Position numbers and translations under genes: made by a program. The notes under the pieces are model-generated. The model made no database searches, was not told the DNA's origin, and was given only the letters and a program-made list of their open reading frames with translations. Below, in pieces: positions 32,268-42,458 of a stretch of DNA of 59,151 nucleotides (its first letter is position 1; every line of letters starts with the position of its first letter). Source of the stretch: Faucicola osloensis_C (GTDB taxonomy: Bacteria; Pseudomonadota; Gammaproteobacteria; Pseudomonadales; Moraxellaceae); the NCBI GenBank assembly GCA_019353055.1, contig JABAHL010000017.1, positions 1 to 59,151 of the forward strand. The letters are read 5' to 3'.

Positions 32268-35200
32268 TTACCTGTCTATATCAATTTTACAATTATATTC
32301 TTGTATGGACGGTAGCTGCAATGTACCACTAGCAATATCTGATATTTTTTCATTTAAAGCCTGAATCTTTGTATTAACAAAATCAGGATACTCCTTATAA
32401 TCAACCACTATCTTAATTACCCAATCATTAATAATCTTTTTATCTTCAAGTTTTAAAGATGGGTGATTATTAACTAATGTTAAGAATTCAGACTGGCTAA
32501 AAATTGGTCGTTCTGGCGTTGGAAGTTGCGCAGTTGTGCTTCGGTTAAGTTGGCTGACGGGTTCTCCTCTTTCAGATTCTGTTGGGATTCTTTTATCAGT
32601 TCTTTGCTCGTGTTTTGATTGAAAATCTCTTTCATTTGGTTGTTGTTGTCCATCGTTTTTTTCCTGGTTCTGGTGATTAGTATCTATTGATTTTACCATA
32701 GGCTGTTGTAATTCTGAATGAATTTGAGTTTTAATGGCCTTCACTTGATGCCGAATTTGGTTTTTCATTTCATCTACGCCCATTGAATGGTATAGATCAT
32801 TAAAATCACTGCCTTTATCATTACTTGCGAATGTTGGATATACCACGTAACCATTAATTGCAAGGCTGGCTTCTACTGCTTTTTCAATACCTGAATTAAG
32901 GTTTTTAGTATATCCCTGGGCAATACGTTCAGATTGTGTCTGATGGTCATTATCAGCCATAAAATAGATCATACTATCTGGAAACTTTTCTCGAATTGCC
33001 GAGCCTACATTTTTAAGATTGCCACTATCAAAGGCAACAATGACAGGTTGGTTTAATTGTTCGTGTAAGGTAGCAGCGGTCGCATAACCCTCAGCGATTA
33101 ATATTGGTTCACTATTCTTAGGTTCTCCAAGTACAAGATAAGAACCTGACTTTTGACCATCCTTAACATACGACTTAAAACCATTGTTTGAAATGGTTTG
33201 TAACGTGGTTAACTTACCCGTTTTATCAAAAGCTGGAATCATTAAATCGCCTTTAGTTAAAACGGTCACGTCGATACCTTGCTGTTTAAAGTTATCACGC
33301 ATTGCTTTAGATTCTTGCCAGGTTCTACCAATCTTTATATTAATGTCTGTAGGAATCTGAGAGGGATCGGGTACAAGGCGTAATCCATGTGAGGCCACAC
33401 CTTTTTTGGTTAAATAAGCATGTTGTTCTGCCAACGGAGCGACTTGGTAGACTTGCTGGGCGGCATAAGCTGTTTTATCATAAATAGCTTGTTGTTTTTG
33501 TGCGGCTAACTGTTTCGCTTGTTCAATTTCTGCTGGTGTACGTGTGTTAAAATTAGCAGTTTGACTGGAAGTCCAGTTCGCTTTTTCACCTGTCTTAAAG
33601 TTTTCGAAGTATCCCGCAGGATTGCCATTGTTAGAAAAAGCAGCATATACCGCATTTTTCTTGGCAGCTTTATCGCCAGTAATATGTATCCGGTGAAATT
33701 TATCATCAAACTGGATATCGCTAGCATTAACATTGGCACCCATAGCGTTTAAGAAGTCTGCGAATTCTTGTTGTGGATTGACATAATTTTGAATTGGCGG
33801 CTTTTCCCAGGCTTTAAACTTAGTTAAGTCCATGCCTTCAGGTACATACCAACTTTTAAGTTCGGCATCCCACTTGGCACCAAGGGCTTTTGCTTCATCT
33901 TTTTGCTCAATCGGTACAAATAGGTAAGTTTTTTCAAGAGATACATTCTGATCGACCTGACTTGATTGTCGTAACTGAGCTTGATTCTCAATGTTTACTT
34001 TATACTCTAGTGCAAATGATAAAACTTTCTCGAAATTTTCTTGATCAGCAGGGAAGTTAGCAATAACATCGTAAGTACCCAATAACTCATTCCAATGCTC
34101 AATTTGTATCGTATTGCGTTCCTGGTTAACTAACGAGGCGTTAGTGGTATCTAATAACTTTAGGTTGATATCAAGCGGGTAACTATCTGCAATGTCTAAA
34201 CGAGCGAAGGCACCCGTATGGGTCAGGCCGCTATCGATTACTGGTTCATAGTTATTCTTATTAAAGTACGCTGCAAAATTGTTAGCTATAGGAAAATTTT
34301 CGGCAATATATTCTTGGTTCTGAGGTAGGCTCTCAAAAGGAGCTAATGTTACTTCCTCTGACTTGTGTTCTTCAATATCTTTCACTAAATCAAAAGTCAT
34401 AATATATTGGGTAATTTTATCAGCATCAGCTGTGGCTTTAAAAAACTCCTTAGGATCATTTTTGATAATGTCGACCCAATGCTGTAGATAAGCATGATGA
34501 TTTGCTGGATCATGGCCAATCTGTAGTTCTTCACCTATAAACATTGAGGCGATTTCTGCTCTCAATTCTTCTTTAGCGTACTCATAGCTTCCGTAATTCG
34601 TATTTAAAGGACGATTAAGTCGGCTTTCATGCCCAGTTGCATGAGCTAGTTCATGTAAGGCCGTTGCATAGTATTCGCTTTCACTGTTGAACAGTTCACG
34701 TTGGGGCAGGGTAATAGTGTCCGTTGATGGGGTATAATGTGCTGAAAAATAACCTTTTTCAATAGCAGTGTGCTCGATGGCAACACCTGAATTGCTTAGA
34801 ATTGCTTCGGCACGTGTATGACGTTCAAAGTCAGTCATTAAATGGATATTGAATTTTCTTTCAGGTAAGCCCTCAATCTGTTCGGCATTGAAAACATAGA
34901 ATGTACGAAATATCGGTCGCTCTAATTTAATCTCTTTTTCTGTACCTTGCTCATCTTTTTCATGCTTACTAAACTGCCAATAATGTATTTGTGTGGCTTT
35001 CTCGCCTTTTTTAACTTTGCCGCCTTCAGCAATTGCCCCGTTGAAAGTGTACCAGCGGTTATCTTGATAACCTTGTAACAAAGCCTGAGACGATAAATTA
35101 ATAGCATTTAAGCCCCGATAAGGTACACCGTCACGGTTAACAGGCATACTATTTCTAATGTCGCCTGCTTGAAAGGGCTGTTGCCAAGGAGCTTGATTAT

Positions 35201-37049
35201 TTTGAATTTGTTCTAATAGTCGATTAGCGATGCCTTGCAAATATTGGTCTTGTTTGCTTTCTCCCAATTTCGAAGAGGTGCGTTGCTCTTGGATTATTTC
35301 AGAATGATTGTTCTTGTCATCTTTTGCTTCAGGTTCAGGGTTCAAAATGTTAGTTTTAGGCGTACTTGTAATCACAGGCTGAACTAAATCCATAGCATTT
35401 TCTGTGGGCTCCTGTATTACTGGTTGATTAACTTGCGATTCAGTTGCATTAATATGAGGCATAGCCACTACAGTAGCCTCAAAGCTCTTATCAACTTCAG
35501 TAAGCGTGTCAAATACTTGCTTATAAACAGGTGATAAAATTTCAAGTTCTGCGTAAGTTGGGTAGGGATAAGCATCAGAGGCCTTTTGCCAGCGTTCTTT
35601 GGGAACAACATTAGCCAGAAAGTCATTTCGGATATGTTGCTTAGCAAGCTCTGAAACCACATACCCTTCAAATGCCCGTGCAGTCATTTCAACGTTGGTT
35701 TGAAAATATGGTTTGTTACGCATTTCATCAGCTTTACCTGACCGCTCATAAAGCTCTGAGCTTCTAATTTTTTTCACCAAGTCGTCAATAGGTTTGATTA
35801 TTTGCTCATGTCTTGCACCAAGTCGAATGTTCCTCGTCATTAAATCGCTATGGCCACTTATATAATGATCCAAAGCGTGCCACCATTCATGAGCCAGGCT
35901 ACCAGCTCCTTTCGTTTTAGTAAGATTGATGACGTGCTCAACAGGTTCGTAGTGAGCGGCCGCCCAACCACTTCCCCTAGCACCAAAAGCAATGCCTAGT
36001 GTGCCGTTTAGACCAATGGCACTAGGTGGGATGTTTGCAGCTATTGATAAATCAATGAAACTATCATAAGCATTATTTAACATTGCCGTGCGTTCTTCGT
36101 CATTCACCCAATTTCCAAACTGTCCACCACGAATGTTAAATGTTTCCATGAAAATTTCAGGTGTAATGTCTCTTCCATCACGGTAGTCCGTACCTGCTCT
36201 TGGTTCATTAAGCCGTGATCGCATATCCGACTTTTTGATATTAAACATTGCTTTATAATTTTCCCAAAGCTGCGACAATTCAGAAACGTGATTTTTGCGA
36301 TAGTCACGGGCTTCTTCAATAGTTTTAAAAACAATTAGAGCGTTATGTTTTTTGTCGGCTCGAGCGGCAATATAATATTCTTTTTCAGGAAATGAGTTGC
36401 GGCTATAGATATCAAAGTCACCGGCAACAGGTGCTTTTGCTGTTTTTGGTTTATCATTATCTTCAGCAATTAGAGCCTTAACGTCGGCTATTTTCATATT
36501 GACTGTCGATAACTCTGTCTCAATAACAAGATTTTTCTCTGCGGCATTAGAATCAATCCAGTGATTCTTTCCATTGATTTCTGCTTTTAATAAATAAGAT
36601 GTATCGTGTGTGCTCGAAACATTACGCATGACCATGACTTCACCAATCAGGTACCAATCAGCTCTATCTAACTTAGTAAGTAATGCTATTTTATCGCCAC
36701 CCGAGATATTCTTATCCAAAGCAGTTTGAATAAAATCTTTGGCATTTAACGGATCTTCAGGGTCAAGTAAGGAGCGAACAATATCTTGAGCAGATTGTAG
36801 CTTCTCGAACCAACGGTTTAATTGATACGTTCTTCTAGGCTTATTTGGAATACTGTCTCTCAAAACTTTTGCAATAGCTGCCACATCTTTATCAGTAATA
36901 TCATCAATTTCTTTAGTTGTCCAAAGCTTAGATAATGGCAATGAGCGAGTTTTCTCATTGCTGAAGTCGTGACCAGTAAAGTTTGTATAGTTGTGTTTTT
37001 TTGCCCCAGCGATATATTCACCAAAATCTTCTAATTTTACTTCAGCCAT
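32268..37049 (-). CDS. 1593-aa polyvalent protein: zincin, ArdC-like, DUF5710 and TOPRIM
   Basis: Several modules are visible in order. A large polyvalent-protein metallopeptidase-like domain carries AHEWWHALDH (about residue 388). An ArdC-type ssDNA-binding N domain (RLLEQIQNNQAPWQQPF, about 605) is followed by a second zincin with LHELAHATGHE (about 798). A DUF5710-like segment (KALGAKWDAELKSWYVP) precedes a TraC/primase-type region with TOPRIM motifs (ILIAEGYATAATLHE, about 1318, and YFMADND). The C-terminal 40 residues share a motif with the 842-aa protein encoded at 39913. ArdC and TraC relatives are antirestriction proteins and primases that can enter the recipient with the DNA. It is the last gene of the operon. 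Confidence 0.85.
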   Translation of the reverse strand: MAEVKLEDFGEYIAGAKKHNYTNFTGHDFSNEKTRSLPLSKLWTTKEIDDITDKDVAAIAKVLRDSIPNKPRRTYQLNRWFEKLQSAQDIVRSLLDPEDPLNAKDFIQTALDKNISGGDKIALLTKLDRADWYLIGEVMVMRNVSSTHDTSYLLKAEINGKNHWIDSNAAEKNLVIETELSTVNMKIADVKALIAEDNDKPKTAKAPVAGDFDIYSRNSFPEKEYYIAARADKKHNALIVFKTIEEARDYRKNHVSELSQLWENYKAMFNIKKSDMRSRLNEPRAGTDYRDGRDITPEIFMETFNIRGGQFGNWVNDEERTAMLNNAYDSFIDLSIAANIPPSAIGLNGTLGIAFGARGSGWAAAHYEPVEHVINLTKTKGAGSLAHEWWHALDHYISGHSDLMTRNIRLGARHEQIIKPIDDLVKKIRSSELYERSGKADEMRNKPYFQTNVEMTARAFEGYVVSELAKQHIRNDFLANVVPKERWQKASDAYPYPTYAELEILSPVYKQVFDTLTEVDKSFEATVVAMPHINATESQVNQPVIQEPTENAMDLVQPVITSTPKTNILNPEPEAKDDKNNHSEIIQEQRTSSKLGESKQDQYLQGIANRLLEQIQNNQAPWQQPFQAGDIRNSMPVNRDGVPYRGLNAINLSSQALLQGYQDNRWYTFNGAIAEGGKVKKGEKATQIHYWQFSKHEKDEQGTEKEIKLERPIFRTFYVFNAEQIEGLPERKFNIHLMTDFERHTRAEAILSNSGVAIEHTAIEKGYFSAHYTPSTDTITLPQRELFNSESEYYATALHELAHATGHESRLNRPLNTNYGSYEYAKEELRAEIASMFIGEELQIGHDPANHHAYLQHWVDIIKNDPKEFFKATADADKITQYIMTFDLVKDIEEHKSEEVTLAPFESLPQNQEYIAENFPIANNFAAYFNKNNYEPVIDSGLTHTGAFARLDIADSYPLDINLKLLDTTNASLVNQERNTIQIEHWNELLGTYDVIANFPADQENFEKVLSFALEYKVNIENQAQLRQSSQVDQNVSLEKTYLFVPIEQKDEAKALGAKWDAELKSWYVPEGMDLTKFKAWEKPPIQNYVNPQQEFADFLNAMGANVNASDIQFDDKFHRIHITGDKAAKKNAVYAAFSNNGNPAGYFENFKTGEKANWTSSQTANFNTRTPAEIEQAKQLAAQKQQAIYDKTAYAAQQVYQVAPLAEQHAYLTKKGVASHGLRLVPDPSQIPTDINIKIGRTWQESKAMRDNFKQQGIDVTVLTKGDLMIPAFDKTGKLTTLQTISNNGFKSYVKDGQKSGSYLVLGEPKNSEPILIAEGYATAATLHEQLNQPVIVAFDSGNLKNVGSAIREKFPDSMIYFMADNDHQTQSERIAQGYTKNLNSGIEKAVEASLAINGYVVYPTFASNDKGSDFNDLYHSMGVDEMKNQIRHQVKAIKTQIHSELQQPMVKSIDTNHQNQEKNDGQQQPNERDFQSKHEQRTDKRIPTESERGEPVSQLNRSTTAQLPTPERPIFSQSEFLTLVNNHPSLKLEDKKIINDWVIKIVVDYKEYPDFVNTKIQALNEKISDIASGTLQLPSIQEYNCKIDIDR

Positions 37050-37053
37050 GACA

Positions 37054-37290
37054 TTATTCTTCCTTGTTGGTGGTTAAACTGATACCATGAGTAGCTAATT
37101 CTTCGTCGGTAGCCGAGATTGCTCCAACGTCATAGGCATACTCATAAGTAGCTTCAGTGGTATAAACTACATCCATTTCTTCATCGCCATCATCAATTTC
37201 TTCTAATGGCTGTTCACGCATTTGTTGGCCATAGGTGACAACTTGCTCAAATTTGTCTATTGCTTCTTGTAGTTTCTGTTGGCTACTCAT
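37054..37290 (-). CDS. Small acidic protein (78 aa)
   Basis: I do not recognise this strongly acidic protein (LEEIDDGDEEMDVVY), which has a Gln-rich N-terminal helix. It ends five bases before the 1593-aa gene and is clearly in the same operon. Acidity and size recall DNA-mimic antirestriction proteins, but no motif supports that. Confidence 0.55.
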   Translation of the reverse strand: MSSQQKLQEAIDKFEQVVTYGQQMREQPLEEIDDGDEEMDVVYTTEATYEYAYDVGAISATDEELATHGISLTTNKEE

Positions 37291-37304
37291 ATTTTCTTCC
37301 TATA

Positions 37305-37670
37305 TCAATTTTTAATGCGAATGATTACCTCGTGATTAGCATTGGTAAAAATATCTAATTTGGCACCCTTTTTTGTAGTTAATAAGATATCGCCATTGTT
37401 ATCACTGAGTTCGACTGTTTTTAAGAACCTGGATTCTAGGTTTGATTGTTCTGATAATTTAGTATCCAATGGAATGTCATTTTGTACCGGCTTAAACACT
37501 TCACTGTCAGAAATTGGCATCAATTCATCAGTTGGCTTTTGCCCTATATCTTGCTTTATTAGGCTGCCGATTAAAAAAAGCATGACGAGCAGTCCACTAA
37601 TGAGCAGAACAACCTTCCCTTTATTTGTTCGCAAGGTCACTGTTTTATTAATTAAATTGTGGTTCACCAT
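37305..37670 (-). CDS. Single-span membrane protein downstream of topoisomerase
   Basis: This bitopic protein has a basic N terminus, one membrane helix (VVLLISGLLVMLFLIGSLI) and a C-terminal domain of about 80 residues predicted to be extracytoplasmic. The ATG at 37670 (MVNHNL) with GAGG upstream is preferred; the frame opens at 37802 inside the topoisomerase gene. Family unknown. Its place in the operon suggests a transfer-related envelope role. Confidence 0.55.
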   Translation of the reverse strand: MVNHNLINKTVTLRTNKGKVVLLISGLLVMLFLIGSLIKQDIGQKPTDELMPISDSEVFKPVQNDIPLDTKLSEQSNLESRFLKTVELSDNNGDILLTTKKGAKLDIFTNANHEVIIRIKN

Positions 37671-39873
37671 TGACCTCATCATAGTTCTGTTTGCATTTTG
37701 GAAAGCCGGAGCAAGAGAAAAAACTATACGGCTTATTGGTTTTTTTACTCGTTCCAGTTTTCCAAATAAGCGGCTTTCCACATTTTTTACAGTTAAATTC
37801 ACTAGTCTGAACTGGCGATTTCAAAGGTTTCTCTATAGGATTGCCGTTATTGTCATTCATGGTATGGCCACAAGGGTTTTCAGTGGCATTCCAACCTGAG
37901 CAACGCCAGTAAGTGCCAAATTTGCCATCTTTTTTCATGAGCGGTCTACCGCATTTTGGACAAGGATTACTGGTGTCAAGCTCTAGCCGTTTAGGCGGTG
38001 TATAGTTTCTTTTTATTGCAGCAATTGTCGGCTCAATGGTGCTAGTATTCATCTGACTAATAAAAATACTTACATCGGTTTCATTTTTTATATTCTTTTG
38101 CTGTTCATGCCAGACAGCCGTCATATCAGGATATCTTATTAAATCATCAAGCTGGTCATAGAGTTTTTGCCCTTGGGGTGTACTAATAATTGATTTACCT
38201 TTTTCTGCCAAGTATCCACGAGAAAGCAAATTTTTAATGATATCTGAGCGTGTCGCTGGTGTACCAATACCGCCATGTTCACCTTGCTTCTCTTTATCCT
38301 TATCTTTTAAGCTCTTAGCAAGCTCAGGGTTTTTTACATATTTAGCAACCCTGGTTAAATCACCTAAGAGCGTGGTAATGGTATATAGAGGTAGTGGTTT
38401 TGTTTCATGTTCAGACACATGACATTGCTCGCTTTGTCCCCCTGTACCGCAAACTAACTGTCTTAAGTCTTGGACGCTAGTGTCTTCATCCATGATGGTT
38501 TCTTCATTATCAGTGTCATTAACATACAACTTCTTCCAGCCTAAATTAGTGTCTACTCTGGCCGTTACGGCAAACTGATAGGCTTTACCATCTACCACTG
38601 TCTCGATGATTAACTTAGTTTCATCATACTCGTAGAGCGGATAAAACTGAGCGATATAGCTTCTAGCTATAATTTTATAAACATTTTGTTCTTCCCTGCT
38701 TAGGCTATCCCAATTTCCTATCGTCTCTGTTGGAATAATTGCATGATGTGCTGAGACCTTGGAACTATTGAAAACACGACCTTTGAGGGTAGGGTCTGCG
38801 TTTTGGCAAGCCCCCGCTACTAAAAGCAATGTATTGGCAATAGCAGTTAGTACTTGTGGCGCATCCGTATGCTGTTCTTCTGATAGATATTGGCAATCTG
38901 AGCGGTTATAGGTAATTAATTGATGTTTCTCACGCAATGACTGAGTAATAGCCATTACTTGGTCAGGTTTATAGCCAAACTTACGGCTTGCATCTTGTTG
39001 TAGCTTAAGTAAATTATAGGGTAGTGGTGGCGCAACTTTTTGTTGCGTCGTTTCTGCTAAGACAATTTTTGTCGATTTATTACTACATAAACGGGCAACT
39101 TCGTCTGCAAACACTTTATCAATGATGCGTCGATTGTCACCAATAGGATCCGTATCTTGAGGTAGATATTTAGCTTTTAAGGAAATACCTTGAAAGTTAA
39201 AATCGCCTGTAATTTGATAATAATAAGATTTTTTGTGACTAGCGTTTTCTCTATCACGTCGGACAACCAATCCCAATATAGGTGTTTGCACACGACCAAT
39301 ATGAATGGTTTCTTTTTTACCGGTGAGAGACTGCGCTTGTAAACTATATGCTCTGGTAAGATTGTAGCCAAACAGTTGATCGGCAATAGCCCGAGATTCA
39401 GCTTTCCAACCCAAATGTTCATATTCAGCATTTGGTTTCATACTGGCAATAGCCTTTTTCACCACCTGAACATTGTTATCATTGATGAGTAAACGTAGTA
39501 CTGGCTTTTTATTGTTAAAGAATCTTAGTAGCTCATCAACGAGTAACTGCCCTTCATCATCTGGGTCGCCAGCATTAACAATTATCTCTGCTTTCTTTAT
39601 TAAATCTCGAATAATCGCGACCTGTTTCTTTTTATCCTTCGGTATTGTGCGTTTAGCGGGTAGCATAGGCGGAATAGGCAAATATTGCATATCCCAGAAT
39701 TTATATTTCTCGTCTATTTCTTCAGGATCAACCAACGCTAACATGTGACCAAAACACCATGTCACGCAATCTTGTCCATTGGTAAAATAACCATCTTCAC
39801 GCTTAAAGCCACCCCCAATTCCTGCGGTAATAGCTTTAGCTAGATCTGGTTTCTCTGCGATAAATAACCGCAT
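37648..39873 (-). CDS. topB: DNA topoisomerase III (TraE/TopB type)
   Basis: This 741-residue type IA topoisomerase has a TOPRIM domain with FIAEKPDLA and NAGDPDDEGQLL (about residue 103). The active-site Tyr lies in LITYNRSDCQYLS (about 322), and two C-terminal zinc fingers are visible (CPKCGRPLM... and CKKCGKPLIW...SGFPKC). Plasmid topoisomerase III (TraE of RP4) unlinks transferred or replicating strands. Genes downstream overlap it slightly. Confidence 0.95.
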   Translation of the reverse strand: MRLFIAEKPDLAKAITAGIGGGFKREDGYFTNGQDCVTWCFGHMLALVDPEEIDEKYKFWDMQYLPIPPMLPAKRTIPKDKKKQVAIIRDLIKKAEIIVNAGDPDDEGQLLVDELLRFFNNKKPVLRLLINDNNVQVVKKAIASMKPNAEYEHLGWKAESRAIADQLFGYNLTRAYSLQAQSLTGKKETIHIGRVQTPILGLVVRRDRENASHKKSYYYQITGDFNFQGISLKAKYLPQDTDPIGDNRRIIDKVFADEVARLCSNKSTKIVLAETTQQKVAPPLPYNLLKLQQDASRKFGYKPDQVMAITQSLREKHQLITYNRSDCQYLSEEQHTDAPQVLTAIANTLLLVAGACQNADPTLKGRVFNSSKVSAHHAIIPTETIGNWDSLSREEQNVYKIIARSYIAQFYPLYEYDETKLIIETVVDGKAYQFAVTARVDTNLGWKKLYVNDTDNEETIMDEDTSVQDLRQLVCGTGGQSEQCHVSEHETKPLPLYTITTLLGDLTRVAKYVKNPELAKSLKDKDKEKQGEHGGIGTPATRSDIIKNLLSRGYLAEKGKSIISTPQGQKLYDQLDDLIRYPDMTAVWHEQQKNIKNETDVSIFISQMNTSTIEPTIAAIKRNYTPPKRLELDTSNPCPKCGRPLMKKDGKFGTYWRCSGWNATENPCGHTMNDNNGNPIEKPLKSPVQTSEFNCKKCGKPLIWKTGTSKKTNKPYSFFSCSGFPKCKQNYDEVNGEPQFN

Positions 39874-39912
39874 TATGATTCTCCTCCTATCTGTTTAGTC
39901 AACAACTTGTTG

Positions 39913-42441
39913 CTATAAACTTCTATCTCGATTGCCTTGTTTATTTATTTGTACATCAACTTGAGGTTGTACTAGAACTTCAGGAGCCGCTGGAAGATTA
40001 AATTTTCCGCTAGAAATATCGGGTATTTTATTATTTAAGTCCTGCATTTTTTGCGTAACAAAATCTGGGTAGGCAGCATACCTTTCATTTAAATTTCTGC
40101 GCCAGGACTCAATGGATAAAAGCTGTTCGTCGGATAAGGGGTATTTATCAACATTGCTAAAGTAAGGCTGTAAAGCGTGACCAATCTCACTTATTTCAAT
40201 CTTTGTATCTATATTTTGTTGCGTACTTTGTTTATCACGATTATCGACCTCAATTACCCCTGGAATTTTCTCATGGGATAAATCAATACTGGTTTTTTGG
40301 CTCAATATATCGACAAACATATTGAATTTAATATTTTCTTTCTCCTCAGTATCTACAAAGCGTTCGACGTCTAAAACTTTGACATCTTCAATTAACAGGC
40401 CTAACCTTTCTTGTGGTGTAAACCCGCCTTCTCTAAGCAAAATATTAAAGCTATTGCTAGTATCAAGCCACTTACCCAATAAAATAGATTGCTCTTTCTC
40501 GGTATAACCTGATTCTTTGACACTTTCTAATGCTTGCTGGGCTTCTTTAGGTAACTTGATTTCGTGCTGGCCTATAAGGTTTTTTAACGTATCGACATTA
40601 ATCGAATTGACCACTTGAATAGCACTATGGTTGGGTGTCTTGCCATTGATAGGAAATTGTTGAATAAACACCTTATCGGCAATACCTAATTTTTTGAGGA
40701 TTTGAGAGTCTTGCTCTACGAGAGTATTAGAATCACGATTTCGATATTCATAATCATTCTGGAAATATTCAACCTTAGCGTATACATCACCATCGGCAAT
40801 TTGGTCTAATGATAACGAAGGATTATAGCTTTCATGATCAATACTATCTAAAATACTCATGAAGCGATAATGCTCATCAGTGAAGGTGTCATGGACATGC
40901 ACACCATTAATAGCCATATTGTCCCAGTCACTCATATCATTGGGAGCTAGAGGTTCAAAGGTATATCGTTGTGCCATTGATTTTTCAGTTTGAGCGTCAA
41001 TGAAAGTTTGAGCTTGTTTATCCAAACGCTCAGCTGCCTGTACAGCTTCTTCGTGCGTGTAATTAACATGCAGTACTTCTCTACCCACTATTGTTGTTTC
41101 AGTAGAATTTAAATAAGGGGTATTAATACGCATGGTATAATCATGCGAGAAAATATAGATTTGATGCTCATTTCCATGCCTATCAATCATCGTTTTGCTG
41201 GGATATTCTCCCGCCTTGCCATCGACTTTTTGCATTCGCCAACCATTTTTCAATAGCTCACTATTAACCATATCGGTTATTTCATCATGCGTTTTCGGTA
41301 TATCGACTGACGAGTTTATTGTTTCGACGGGCTCTGTTTCATGTTCAGGTTTAGAACTTTCTAAATTGTTTACAAAATTCTGTAACTGACTATCAAAATA
41401 ATTTTCTATTGTGGTATCGCTTACATAACCGTTTTCATGGTATTCATACTTTTCATCAAACGCTATTTCTTCAGGTGACATAGGCTTATTGTGTTTATAA
41501 AATTCTTCTGCATAATCAATATCATCCTCAAGCTCAAAATTTGATAACGGATTTTGCTCCTGAACCTCAATTTGTTTTGAGATTTTTGTTTCGACGGGCT
41601 CTGCTACCGCATGTTTTTCGATATCAGCGGTCTTTTGCATATTAATTTCTTTCGACCGCTGCTCATCACCCAATACAGCATTGTTAGACCGTTGTTCTTG
41701 ACGTGCCTCAAGCTCTGCCATATCTTTTTCGCTTGGCTTAAACCCTTTAACCTCAATCCCGCGTATACTGGCTTCTAACCAGGCCTGACGTTTAAACGCT
41801 TCAGTTCCTTTAAGATTAATTGAACTCCAGCCCTTACTTTGAGCTAAATCAAGCATAGCATTGATAGTTTTTTCATCTTCTTTTGAGGTATGAAGCCCAG
41901 TTTTACGATCTTCAAAAGCTATCGTTGTTGTATCTGATTTATCATAGTAATTAATTTTTTCGTCTTGCAATGCTCGATTTTTGACTTTTAAAATATAGTT
42001 ATTTCGCAGGTTCTCAGGTAAATCAACATTATTAATAGCCAATTCACTAAGTTTAAACGTCTCTTTGATCGCTTTTTCTTCACGGTTAGGCAAAGATGAG
42101 AGCTGCTGCTCTTGCACTCGTTCTAAATCAGGCTCTAAACTATTAATAAGTTCCTTGGGTGGTTCATATAGCTCAACCTCCCACATATTTTTCTGTACCG
42201 TGATACTTTTTTGATTATCTTTGGGGTCAGGTATAGATACTGATTGTTTGCCAAGATTATTAAGTACAATATCGTCACCTATCTTGACATTTGCATTTAT
42301 AATTGCAGATTGAATTTCTTTGCCCCATACCTTTTTAGTTTTCCCTTGATCTTCTAATTCTGCAAAATAGCTTAATTGATTTTGTGGATTGTCCTGGTAA
42401 GGTGCAGTACCGTGATTAATTAATTTGCCATGTAATGCCAT
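39913..42441 (-). CDS. 842-aa KfrB/LPD7-type plasmid protein
   Basis: The N terminus (LINHGTAPYQ, SYFAELEDQGKTKKVWG, residues 5-40, and GDDIVL) matches the KfrB domain. Residues about 190-235 (AQSKGWSSINLKGTEAFKRQ, AWLEASIRGIEVKGFKPSE) match the LPD7 domain that follows relaxases in large TraI proteins. The rest is long, acidic and helical. The C-terminal 40 residues share YPDFV, LNxKI and DIxSG with the 1593-aa protein. It lies between topoisomerase and virD4 and probably acts at the relaxosome or in the recipient. Confidence 0.7.
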   Translation of the reverse strand: MALHGKLINHGTAPYQDNPQNQLSYFAELEDQGKTKKVWGKEIQSAIINANVKIGDDIVLNNLGKQSVSIPDPKDNQKSITVQKNMWEVELYEPPKELINSLEPDLERVQEQQLSSLPNREEKAIKETFKLSELAINNVDLPENLRNNYILKVKNRALQDEKINYYDKSDTTTIAFEDRKTGLHTSKEDEKTINAMLDLAQSKGWSSINLKGTEAFKRQAWLEASIRGIEVKGFKPSEKDMAELEARQEQRSNNAVLGDEQRSKEINMQKTADIEKHAVAEPVETKISKQIEVQEQNPLSNFELEDDIDYAEEFYKHNKPMSPEEIAFDEKYEYHENGYVSDTTIENYFDSQLQNFVNNLESSKPEHETEPVETINSSVDIPKTHDEITDMVNSELLKNGWRMQKVDGKAGEYPSKTMIDRHGNEHQIYIFSHDYTMRINTPYLNSTETTIVGREVLHVNYTHEEAVQAAERLDKQAQTFIDAQTEKSMAQRYTFEPLAPNDMSDWDNMAINGVHVHDTFTDEHYRFMSILDSIDHESYNPSLSLDQIADGDVYAKVEYFQNDYEYRNRDSNTLVEQDSQILKKLGIADKVFIQQFPINGKTPNHSAIQVVNSINVDTLKNLIGQHEIKLPKEAQQALESVKESGYTEKEQSILLGKWLDTSNSFNILLREGGFTPQERLGLLIEDVKVLDVERFVDTEEKENIKFNMFVDILSQKTSIDLSHEKIPGVIEVDNRDKQSTQQNIDTKIEISEIGHALQPYFSNVDKYPLSDEQLLSIESWRRNLNERYAAYPDFVTQKMQDLNNKIPDISSGKFNLPAAPEVLVQPQVDVQINKQGNRDRSL

Positions 42442-42458
42442 TTTTTAACTCCTGTAAG

